Shown here piece by piece: positions 1-5,081 of a DNA stretch of 5,081 nucleotides (the stretch's first letter is position 1; every line of letters starts with the position of its first letter). The translations under genes and the position numbers were made by a program. This DNA is from Acidulodesulfobacterium_A sp049965795 (GTDB lineage Bacteria; SZUA-79; Acidulodesulfobacterales; Acidulodesulfobacteraceae). Location of the stretch: the NCBI GenBank assembly GCA_049965795.1, contig JBMFVW010000047.1:1-5081 (forward strand), read 5' to 3'. The notes under the pieces were generated by a model. That model was not told the DNA's origin, ran no database searches, and saw nothing but the letters and a program-made list of their open reading frames with translations.

Positions 1-103
1 ACATACATATTTATATCCTCATTTATTTCATAAATAGCCAAAAATAAAAAACAAACAGCCATTATTTAAGTAATTATTTTCATTTTATTATATATTAATT
101 ATG

Positions 104-128
104 ATGTATAATAAGTTATAATATACAT
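104..128. promoter_or_regulatory. Putative promoter/operator of the RHH antitoxin gene
   Basis: A 7-bp perfect inverted repeat (ATGTATA at 104-110, TATACAT at 122-128, 11-nt spacer) overlaps two TATAAT boxes at 107-112 and 117-122. No good -35 box is visible upstream of either. RHH antitoxins normally repress their own operon by binding palindromes that cover the promoter, so the arrangement fits autoregulation. The sequence is very AT-rich, so short palindromes arise easily by chance. The rest of 1-184 holds no gene that I can see. Confidence 0.4.
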
Positions 129-173
129 TATGTAAATACGTAAATAAATTCTGAATTATTTAATTTATATTAG

Positions 174-179
174 AAGGAG
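174..179 (+). promoter_or_regulatory. Shine-Dalgarno site of the antitoxin
   Basis: AAGGAG lies five bases before the ATG at 185 and fixes that start codon. Confidence 0.8.
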
Positions 180-184
180 TCTTA

Positions 185-430
185 ATGAGAAGAACGCAAA
201 TATATTTAGACGACGAAATCTACGAAATTTTAAAAAAGGAAAGTTTAGTTGAAGGTAAAAGCGCATCTCAAATAATCAGAGAAAACCTCAAAAAAAACTT
301 GTTGAATAAAAGTAATAAAATATCAGATGCCATAGACAATGCCAATGGTGCGTGGAAAGACAGGCCTGATTTTAAAACTAACGATTTTATTAGAAAATTA
401 AGAAAAGGAAATAGAATTGATAATTTTTGA
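185..430 (+). CDS. Ribbon-helix-helix (CopG/VapB-like) type II antitoxin
   Basis: An 81-residue protein with the layout of RHH antitoxins that pair with PIN-domain toxins. Residues 1-8 (MRRTQIYL) form the DNA-contacting beta strand. Two helices follow at about 10-20 and 26-39, the second starting in the family pattern SASQIIRENL. The C-terminal part carries G-A-W-K-D-R-P-D at about 55-62 and a basic RKLRKGNR stretch at about 70-77. Antitoxins of this kind commonly carry such segments, which bind and block the toxin. The start is set by a strong Shine-Dalgarno site. The stop overlaps the toxin start by 14 bases, the usual coupling in VapBC-type operons. The gene looks complete, but its toxin is internally deleted, so it is now effectively an orphan antitoxin. 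It may survive as a DNA-binding repressor or as protection against a related toxin elsewhere. The family call is confident; exact subtype and function are inferred. Confidence 0.85.
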   Translation: MRRTQIYLDDEIYEILKKESLVEGKSASQIIRENLKKNLLNKSNKISDAIDNANGAWKDRPDFKTNDFIRKLRKGNRIDNF

Positions 431-588
431 TACGGATATTATCATTTGGATATTAAGAGGCAAAGAAACAATAGTAACCGACGCAAAACGCTTATCCGAA
501 AAAACATCGGGTAAAATATATATAACGCCCATTCAGGTTAAAGTACTACCCCATGCTTGGCAAAGATGATTTTATATACAAATATTAA
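417..588 (+). pseudogene. VapC-like PIN-domain toxin with internal deletion
   Basis: From a TTG at 417 the reading is LIIFDTDIIIWILRG. This is the N-terminal strand of a PIN-domain ribonuclease with the first catalytic Asp in the DTD motif (residue 5). It continues to ITPIQV, ending near 539, where a normal toxin would go on with the conserved A-E region. Instead this frame runs through KVLPHAWQR to a stop at 567-569. In the next frame, 541-588 reads KYYPMLGKDDFIYKY and then TAA. This matches the usual VapC C-terminus, where a Lys-His/Tyr-Tyr/Phe-Pro-Met element follows the last core strand. Both ends of one toxin gene are therefore present and the middle is gone. The family usually has about 130 residues and about 57 codons remain, so roughly 200-240 bases have been lost, not a multiple of three. 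The later acidic active-site residues are missing, so no ribonuclease activity is expected. The TTG start overlaps the antitoxin gene and has no better alternative. Confidence 0.75.
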
Positions 589-602
589 ATTTATATTATA
601 AA

Positions 603-608
603 AAAGGA
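603..608 (+). promoter_or_regulatory. Shine-Dalgarno-like site before the XRE remnant
   Basis: AAAGGA (extended to AAAGGAA) lies six bases before the ATG at 615. It suggests that the pseudogene still has its original start region. Confidence 0.45.
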
Positions 609-614
609 ATAGAA

Positions 615-833
615 ATGGCGAGAATTAACAGTAATAATAGTTCAAATCAGGCGGGAGATATCAATTTTACTTCAAGGATAGGGTTTAACGCAAAAGGAAC
701 TGGCTGATAAAATAGGAACTAAGCAGAGCAATATAAGCAGGCTTGAAAGCGGAGAATATAATCCTTCATTGGAATTTTTAAAAAAGTGACAAAAGGATTA
801 AATAAAGAACTAGTTGTTTCGTTAAACGGGTAA
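615..833 (+). pseudogene. HigA-like XRE-family antitoxin remnant, two frameshifts
   Basis: The frame from ATG 615 gives MARINSNNSSNQAGDINF then TSRI and stops at 705-707. From 682 the next frame reads GLTQKELADKIGTKQSNISR and then LESGEYNPSLEFLKK, stopping at 787-789. The original frame then resumes at 786 with VTKGLNKELVVSLNG and a TAA at 831-833. Joined, these give a helix-turn-helix of the Cro/C1 (XRE) type: LTQKELA is helix 2, TKQSNISRLE the recognition helix, and G-x-YNPS-x-x-FL-x-K-x-x-K-x-L-x-K-E-L the tail typical of HigA antitoxins. The shifts lie at a GGG run (681-683) and a six-A run (780-785) and cancel, leaving 72 codons overall. Either could be a real indel or a homopolymer sequencing error. 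No HigB-like toxin lies before or after it, so it is an orphan even if the frameshifts are errors. The first 18 residues do not resemble the family. Confidence 0.7.
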
Positions 834-877
834 AAACAGCACATATTTACGTATGTATATAGATGTTTTTGACGAAT

Positions 878-1726
878 TTAAATTTTAAAATTATGCAATA
901 GTTCTATAAAATTAGACAATGCTTTTGTGGTCAGCGTATCCCTTCTTTTTATAAAATAAATACTTATTTTATATTGGTTTTCGGTAAGTATTTTTAAACT
1001 TAGTTTATTTTTATGATTTTCTTTTAAAACCGAAAGCGGAAAGATTGCTATCCCCATACCGGCAGACGCATAGGCAAGCAATTCTTCAAGAGAATCTAAT
1101 TCAAATGTTTTATCAGGATATACGTTTTTAGCATTAAGAAAGTTCTTAAGTTTTTCTCTATAAAAATGTTCTTTTTTTAACACTAAAATATTTCTATTTC
1201 TAAAATCATCAATATTTGTGTTAGAAATTAAAGCAAGTTTTTCTTCAAAGATAAGTTTCAGTTCTATATCGGGGTGTTCTATAAAATCCTCGATAAAAGC
1301 ACCGTCAATTTCATTATCCAAAACATTGCGGTATAACTCTTCCGTTGTGCCCGTAACTATTTTTACATTTGACTCAGGATATCTTTCATGATAACTTATC
1401 AAAACGGTATGAAGTTTTATAGCGGTTGCGGTTTCCATAAAGCCTATATATATGCTGGATTTTTTGCCGTTTATGTCGTTTATAGTTTTTTCGGCTTCTT
1501 TTGCAATAATAGCTATTTTTTCCGCAAAGGATAATAAAGTCTTACCGGCAGGGGTTAGGGTTAATTTTTGCCTCCCCCTATTAAATAGAGAAATATTTAA
1601 ATCTTCTTCTAATTGTTTTATTCTTGCCGATACGTTAGATTGAACACAATGAAGTTTATCTGCGGCTTTTGACATACTTCCCTCTTTAGCAACAATATAA
1701 AATATTTTTAGAATATTAAGATCCAT
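878..1726 (-). CDS. LysR-type transcriptional regulator
   Basis: A 282-residue protein of normal LysR-family length. Residues 1-60 are the winged helix-turn-helix. They include F9, the GSMSKAADKLH stretch (16-26) and QSNVSARIKQLEEDL (29-43), then LFNR (47-50) and LTPAG (57-61) of the wing. A linker helix runs to about residue 86. The effector-binding domain starts with IYIGFMETATA at about 92-102. The HTH sequence C-VQSNVSARI and the T-G-T-T-E element near 125-129 recall the YusT/CynR-like part of the family, but the effector cannot be read from sequence. The gene is divergent to the EAL-HDOD gene, with an operator-like palindrome between them, so autoregulation and control of that gene are likely. 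I see no Shine-Dalgarno site before the ATG at 1726. A TATAAT lies so close that the transcript may be leaderless. It converges with the XRE remnant, leaving only 44 bp between their ends. Confidence 0.93.
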   Translation of the reverse strand: MDLNILKIFYIVAKEGSMSKAADKLHCVQSNVSARIKQLEEDLNISLFNRGRQKLTLTPAGKTLLSFAEKIAIIAKEAEKTINDINGKKSSIYIGFMETATAIKLHTVLISYHERYPESNVKIVTGTTEELYRNVLDNEIDGAFIEDFIEHPDIELKLIFEEKLALISNTNIDDFRNRNILVLKKEHFYREKLKNFLNAKNVYPDKTFELDSLEELLAYASAGMGIAIFPLSVLKENHKNKLSLKILTENQYKISIYFIKRRDTLTTKALSNFIELLHNFKI

Positions 1727-1733
1727 ATTATTT

Positions 1734-1739
1734 ATTATA
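1734..1739 (-). promoter_or_regulatory. -10 box for the LysR gene
   Basis: On the minus strand TATAAT ends seven bases before the ATG at 1726, so transcription would begin within a base or two of the start codon. The expected -35 position (about 1757-1762) has a poor match and falls inside the palindrome 1752-1768. Binding there would compete with RNA polymerase and fits negative autoregulation. Confidence 0.45.
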
Positions 1740-1751
1740 GCAAGTTTAATA

Positions 1752-1768
1752 TATCACTTAAAGTGATA
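1752..1768. promoter_or_regulatory. LysR-type operator palindrome (ATC-N9-GAT)
   Basis: TATCACTT-A-AAGTGATA is a perfect palindrome with 8-bp arms and a one-base centre. It contains ATC-N9-GAT and T-N11-A, the general recognition pattern of LysR-type regulators. It lies in the 157-bp space between the LysR gene and its divergent neighbour, the usual place for the primary recognition site. Target assignment is by position, not by experiment. Confidence 0.65.
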
Positions 1769-1772
1769 GTTA

Positions 1773-1796
1773 ATATCATTAAAAATCATTTGATAT
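1773..1796. promoter_or_regulatory. Secondary (activation) half-sites for the LysR regulator
   Basis: ATATCA (1773-1778) and TGATAT (1791-1796) form an interrupted inverted repeat repeating the TATCA/TGATA half-sites of the palindrome at 1752-1768. A further ATCA occurs at 1785-1788. In LysR systems such a weaker site usually sits near the -35 region of the activated gene. A -10-like TATATT at 1809-1814 would put the start of transcription near 1821. The main palindrome would then be centred near -61 and this site near -36, matching the usual layout. This is inference from spacing. Confidence 0.4.
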
Positions 1797-1883
1797 ATCC
1801 CACATTATTATATTAACATTAAATAAATAGAAAGTGTATATATTAATAATAGACGGAGCAATATTTTAAACTAACATTTTTAT

Positions 1884-3116
1884 ATGAAAAATCAAATATA
1901 TATAGGAAGACAATCTATAATAAAGCCCGATAAAACTATTTTCGGTTTTGAAATATTATTCAGGCAGACAGAAGAAAATTCTGCAAACATCATAGACAAC
2001 CTGCATGCAACTGCAAACGTTCTCGAAAATCTTTTTGAACTGGGTCTTGATAAAATAATCGGAGATAATATCGTGTTTATTAATATATATCCGCATTTTT
2101 TGAATAATATGCCCATTGATCTGTTGCAAAAAGAAAAAACAATATTCGAGATCTTGGAAACGAGCGAAATTAATGCAGAAGAATTGTCTATAATTAAAGA
2201 ATGCAAGAGCCTGGGTTATAAGTTCGCTCTGGATGATTTCGTTTTAGAGCCTAAATGGGAAACTGTTATCGAGTTAGCGGATTATATTAAAATAGACGTT
2301 AGGCAGTATTCAAGAGAAGAAATTAGGAAAATTGTAAGTTCGCTTAAAAAATATAATGTTAAATTAATTGCGGAAAAAGTAGAGACGAAAGAAGAATTTG
2401 ATTATTTTGATGACTTGGGGTTTGATTTATTTCAGGGATATTTTTTTCAAAAACCTTTTATTTTAACCGATGAAACTTTAAGCCCCGATTATAACAATTT
2501 ACTGCTTCTGCTCAAATCCTTTCAAAATTATGACAGTATTACAAAAATAGAGAACCAGTTTAAAAATTCTCCAGAATTAGTATTCAGGTTATTTAAATTA
2601 GTAAATTCGGCAAGTTATGCGTTTGCGACGCAGATATCTTCCTTGAGGCAGGCAATAGTTATATTAGGCTATGACACTTTATATAAATGGCTGTTGACGA
2701 TTATTCTGGCCGGAAAAAGTAAAAACAGCCCCAAACAAAACCCGTTGCTCGAACTTGCAATAATTAAAAGCAAAACTATGGAGGATATATTTAAATATAT
2801 CGGCGCAGGAGATAATATGGCGGATAAAGCATTTCTGACCGGTATATTTTCTTTGATACCGGCCGTTTTTCAAAAACCTATAGACGAAATATTAAAGCAT
2901 TTAAGCGTGGATAAAATGATTTACGAAGCGCTTGTTGAACATACAGGAGAATTAGGTTATGCTTTAAATTTAATGGATGCGGTATTTCAATCCGACTATA
3001 AGAGAGGTAACCAAATTTTATCAAATTTTAAAAGACGCATTACTATGGATGAAGTGCTAAGGATAAATACGAGGGCTTTAATATACTGGGAAGATTTAAA
3101 AAATAACGCATTATAA
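1884..3116 (+). CDS. EAL-HDOD signalling protein (YuxH/CdgJ-like)
   Basis: A 410-residue protein with an N-terminal EAL-type domain (about 3-195) and a C-terminal HDOD domain (about 203-395). The opening YIGRQSI and GFEILFR is typical of the YuxH-type EAL-HDOD family and supports this start; an in-frame stop at 1872-1874 excludes an earlier one. Several EAL motif residues remain: E23 and R27 (EILFR for EALLR), N67, E89 and E92 (EILE), D117-D118, K136 and D138 (IKID), A163-E164 and E167, and QGY at 184-186 with KP at 190-191. Two parts are altered: the DDFGTG loop is DDFVLEP, and the AEG motif is AEK. That loop is needed for metal binding and dimerisation in active phosphodiesterases, so the domain more likely binds c-di-GMP or a partner than degrades it. 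The HDOD part has NSASYAF (241-247) and LRQAIVILGYDTLYKWL (254-270). No membrane segment or signal peptide is seen, so it is presumably cytosolic. No Shine-Dalgarno site precedes the ATG. Its divergent LysR neighbour is the likely regulator. Confidence 0.9.
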   Translation: MKNQIYIGRQSIIKPDKTIFGFEILFRQTEENSANIIDNLHATANVLENLFELGLDKIIGDNIVFINIYPHFLNNMPIDLLQKEKTIFEILETSEINAEELSIIKECKSLGYKFALDDFVLEPKWETVIELADYIKIDVRQYSREEIRKIVSSLKKYNVKLIAEKVETKEEFDYFDDLGFDLFQGYFFQKPFILTDETLSPDYNNLLLLLKSFQNYDSITKIENQFKNSPELVFRLFKLVNSASYAFATQISSLRQAIVILGYDTLYKWLLTIILAGKSKNSPKQNPLLELAIIKSKTMEDIFKYIGAGDNMADKAFLTGIFSLIPAVFQKPIDEILKHLSVDKMIYEALVEHTGELGYALNLMDAVFQSDYKRGNQILSNFKRRITMDEVLRINTRALIYWEDLKNNAL

Positions 3117-3165
3117 AATTTTGAAGTTGCGACTTAATATAACTTTGATTCCATATAACTAAATA

Positions 3166-3203
3166 ATAATTAATTAAAATGTGCAATATTATGAATTAAT
3201 TAT
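3166..3203. repeat. 10-bp perfect inverted repeat before the TPR gene
   Basis: ATAATTAATT (3166-3175) and AATTAATTAT (3194-3203) are exact reverse complements with an 18-base spacer. The right arm ends at the base before the Shine-Dalgarno site. It could be an operator, or an RNA hairpin placed against the ribosome site, or chance in pure A/T sequence. I see no convincing promoter in the 108 bp between the EAL-HDOD gene and the TPR gene, so co-transcription is possible. Confidence 0.4.
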
Positions 3204-3212
3204 GGAGGTGAT
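3204..3212 (+). promoter_or_regulatory. Strong Shine-Dalgarno site of the TPR gene
   Basis: GGAGGTGAT matches the anti-Shine-Dalgarno sequence over nine bases. Its distance to the ATG at 3225 is long (12 bases from its last base, 16 from the GGAGG core). The next in-frame ATG is 3276, with only a weak site before it, so 3225 is preferred. Confidence 0.7.
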
Positions 3213-3224
3213 ATTAATAATATT

Positions 3225-5047
3225 ATGGGAGCAAACAATTTTATATGTTTTACGGATGTGAAATCCGATAGTGGAATGTCTCCTTCTTATTTTTATAATA
3301 TAGCAAAAAACTACGAAAAATCTAATAGACACAATAAGGCTATAGCTGCCTATACCAAGGCGATAGACCTTGATCCAAACTATTCACATGNNNNNNNNNN
3401 NNNNNNNNNNNNNNNNNNNNNNNNNNNNNNNNNNNNNNNNNNNNNNNNNNNNNNNNNNNNNNNNNNNNNNNNNNNNNNNNNNNNNNNNNNCCTATAACAA
3501 CAGGGGGCTGGCTTACGCAAAATTAGGCGAATATGAAAAAGCTATTCTGGATTATACCAAGGCGATAGACCTTGATCCAAACTATTCACATGCCTATAAC
3601 AACAGGGGGCTGGCTTACGCAAAATTAGGCGAATATGAAAAAGCTATCAGATTTTATGATAAATGCATAGAACTAGATAATACAAGTATTGAAGCATATA
3701 ATAATAGGGGAAATGCTTATATTAATATCGGCGAATACAAAAAAGCTATTCTGGATTATACCAAGGCGATAGACCTTGATCCAAACTATTCCACTTCCTA
3801 TTACAACAGGGGACTTGCTTACGCAAAGACAGCCAATTGGGAACGAGCTATCAATGATTACGATACGGCGATAAAAATCAACCCTAGTTATGTAAAAGCA
3901 TATTACAATAGAGGAAAAGCTTTTGCGGACATAAAAAATCATATTAAAGCAATCTCGGATTTCAATAAAGTATNNNNNNNNNNNNNNNNNNNNNNNNNNN
4001 NNNNNNNNNNNNNNNNNNNNNNNNNNNNNNNNNNNNNNNNNNNNNNNNNNNNNNNNNNNNNNNNNNNNNNNNNTGGAATTTGAACCGGAATATGCAAAAG
4101 CATATTACAATAGAGGAAAAGCTTTTGCAGAGATAAAAAAATATTTAAAAGCGATATCGGATTTCAATAAAGTATTGGAATTTGAACCGGAATATGCAAA
4201 AGCATATTACAATAGAGGAAAAGCTTTTGCTGCGTTAACAAATCACCTCAAGGCTATTGAAGATTATAGTAGAGTAATAAAACTAGAACCCGGTTGCGCC
4301 GACGCTTATTACGATAGAGCTTGCAGTAATTTTGAGCTGAGTAATTACAAAGATGCCTTAGATGACTGTGATAGGGCTATAATATTAGATTCTGCTAAAG
4401 AGAATTATTATGAAATGAAAGGCTATATTTATTACAAAATGGAAGATTTTCAAAGCGCTATTAAATGTTTCGAACAAGCTATAGATATTAATCATAATAA
4501 TTCAGAAATTTATTATCATAAAGCTTTCCTTAATTCTAAATTGGGCAATAGAAAGGAAGCTATCGAAGACTGCCGCAGGGCTATAGACATAAATCCTGAT
4601 AAATATGCTTATTATTTATTAAGAGGTAAATTATTCTTTTCAGAACAATGCTATCAAAAGGCATTAAACGATTTCAATAAGATCATAGAATTAGGTATTG
4701 AAATTACATCTATTTATAAAGATAAGGCTATTGCCGATTTTGAATTATGCAATTATAAAGAAGCTATAGAAAGTTGCAATAGGGTTTTATCGGCTAATCC
4801 TAAAGATTCTTTGATTTTCAATAGAAAAGGAATTGCCTGTTTTAAAATAGGGCAATACGAAGCGGCTTTAAAGTGTCTAAATAAATCTATAGAATTAAAC
4901 CATAAATATGCGGAATCATATTATTACAGAGGGTTGATTTATGCAAAATTAGGAGACTGGAAACATGCTACCGATGATTATATGATTGCTGTAGAACTTG
5001 ATCCTAAATTTACGTATGATCCTGATGTAAGTTGCAATGCTAAATGA
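3225..5047 (+). CDS. Long TPR-repeat protein (two assembly gaps inside)
   Basis: The protein is read in three pieces because two 100-N gaps shift the apparent frame. Before gap 1 the frame starts at 3225. After it coding continues from 3493 (with a partial codon at 3491-3492), and after gap 2 from 4076 (with 4074-4075). Removing both gaps gives one uninterrupted frame of 541 codons, so the stops apparent at 3495-3497 and 4081-4083 are artefacts. Without gaps the product is 540 residues: a 21-residue leader with no signal peptide, about 15 tandem 34-residue tetratricopeptide repeats (22-530) and a 10-residue tail. A typical unit reads AYNNRGLAYAKLGEYEKAI followed by LDYTKAIDLDPNYSH, with the small, aromatic and Pro positions of the TPR consensus. 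Repeats 2-8 are close copies; 9-15 are diverged. TPR arrays form helical solenoids that bind other proteins, and no catalytic domain is present, so a scaffold role is likely; the partner is unknown. The true length may be greater by whole 102-bp units lost in the gaps. The EAL-HDOD gene lies 108 bp upstream. Confidence 0.88.
3351..3791 (+). repeat. Near-identical 102-bp TPR repeats, first block
   Basis: Three copies of one half-unit are present. A 40-bp stretch at 3351-3390 recurs exactly at 3553-3592. A 52-bp stretch at 3536-3587 recurs exactly at 3740-3791, two units on. The other half-unit, 55 bp at 3491-3545, recurs exactly at 3593-3647. Repeat 3 has a different second half (3648 to about 3694), so the block is a mosaic and not a simple tandem duplication. 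Confidence 0.9.
3391..3490. other. Assembly gap 1 (100 N)
   Basis: The gap is exactly 100 N, a conventional placeholder. The left flank ends in CACATG and the right flank begins CCTATAAC. The same two ends are joined directly at 3587-3600, so the break falls inside a repeated sequence. A gap of zero length restores both the frame and the 102-bp period. The real gap is then zero or a whole number of 102-bp units. Confidence 0.95.
3894..4230 (+). repeat. Near-identical 102-bp TPR repeats, second block
   Basis: A 33-bp stretch encoding KAYYNRGKAFA occurs exactly at 3894-3926, 4096-4128 and 4198-4230. The 55 bp at 4074-4128 recur exactly at 4176-4230. This block covers repeats 6-8, which differ from the first block in sequence (ISDFNKVLEFEPEYAK type). 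Confidence 0.9.
3974..4073. other. Assembly gap 2 (100 N)
   Basis: Again exactly 100 N. The left flank ends AATAAAGTAT and the right flank begins TGGAATTTG; these are joined directly at 4166-4183. Zero length restores the frame and the 102-bp period, so the same reading applies as for gap 1. Confidence 0.95.
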
Positions 5048-5081
5048 TTACAATATAATTTTTGAATATGAAGATAACTAA

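Noticed and set aside
841..870. Possible terminator between the XRE remnant and the LysR gene
   Set aside because: ACATA (841-845) and TATGT (852-856) give only a five-pair weak stem and the T run at 866-870 is ten bases away, too weak to call.
1452..1643. Open frame of 63 codons on the plus strand inside the LysR gene
   Set aside because: It lies opposite the HTH-coding part of a well-supported LysR gene and resembles no family; it is a shadow frame.
1892..2206. Open frame of 104 codons on the minus strand inside the EAL domain gene
   Set aside because: It is antisense to conserved EAL motifs and has no recognisable domain or ribosome site.
2679..2873. Open frame of 64 codons on the minus strand inside the HDOD region
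   Set aside because: Antisense shadow of a conserved domain, with no features of its own.
3117..3145. Possible terminator after the EAL-HDOD gene
   Set aside because: Only a four-pair stem (AAGT/ACTT) is available and no T run follows it.
3673..3942. Open frame of 89 codons on the minus strand within the TPR array
   Set aside because: The TPR repeats produce open antisense frames by composition; the product resembles nothing.
3351..4230. CRISPR array or noncoding tandem repeat
   Set aside because: The repeats are coding, with a 102-bp period equal to one 34-residue TPR; there are no unique spacers of constant length between short repeats.
5048..5081. Possible further gene or terminator at the right edge
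   Set aside because: The 34 bases after the TPR stop show no hairpin, ribosome site or start codon with a meaningful frame.

Overview
The window is AT-rich bacterial DNA with compact genes, good Shine-Dalgarno sites on some genes and none on others. Its proteins belong to families spread across Gram-negative and other bacteria: a ribbon-helix-helix antitoxin, a LysR-type regulator, a YuxH-type EAL-HDOD protein and a long TPR protein. Two runs of exactly 100 N mark scaffold joins, so it is probably a draft or metagenome assembly. An AT-rich delta- or epsilonproteobacterium-like or Deferribacteres/Aquificae-like lineage would fit. The sequence has no rRNA or other marker, so this placement is a guess.

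Region 1 (1-877) is a toxin-antitoxin graveyard. An intact RHH antitoxin (185-430) with its own promoter-like region is followed by a VapC/PIN toxin. That toxin keeps its N-terminus (417 to about 539) and its C-terminus (about 541-588) in different frames, so its middle, with most of the active site, has been deleted. After it lies a HigA-like XRE antitoxin remnant (615-833) with two compensating frameshifts and no HigB partner.

Region 2 (878-3116) is a divergent pair: a LysR-type regulator on the minus strand (878-1726) and an EAL-HDOD signalling protein on the plus strand (1884-3116). The 157-bp space between them holds a perfect palindrome of the ATC-N9-GAT form and two further half-sites. 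This is the classical layout of a LysR regulator controlling itself and its divergent neighbour.

Region 3 (3117-5081) is one long TPR gene (3225-5047), broken on paper by the two 100-N gaps. Deleting both gaps restores one reading frame and an exact 102-bp (34-residue) repeat period. The result is a protein of at least 540 residues with about 15 TPR units. The first half is made of nearly identical, mosaic repeats and the second half of diverged ones, which indicates recent expansion of the N-terminal part. A 10-bp perfect inverted repeat abuts its Shine-Dalgarno site.

I see no clear new multi-gene system. The points most worth a second look are the internally deleted VapC beside an intact antitoxin, the LysR operator with the divergent EAL-HDOD gene, and the expanding TPR array that the assembler could not resolve.
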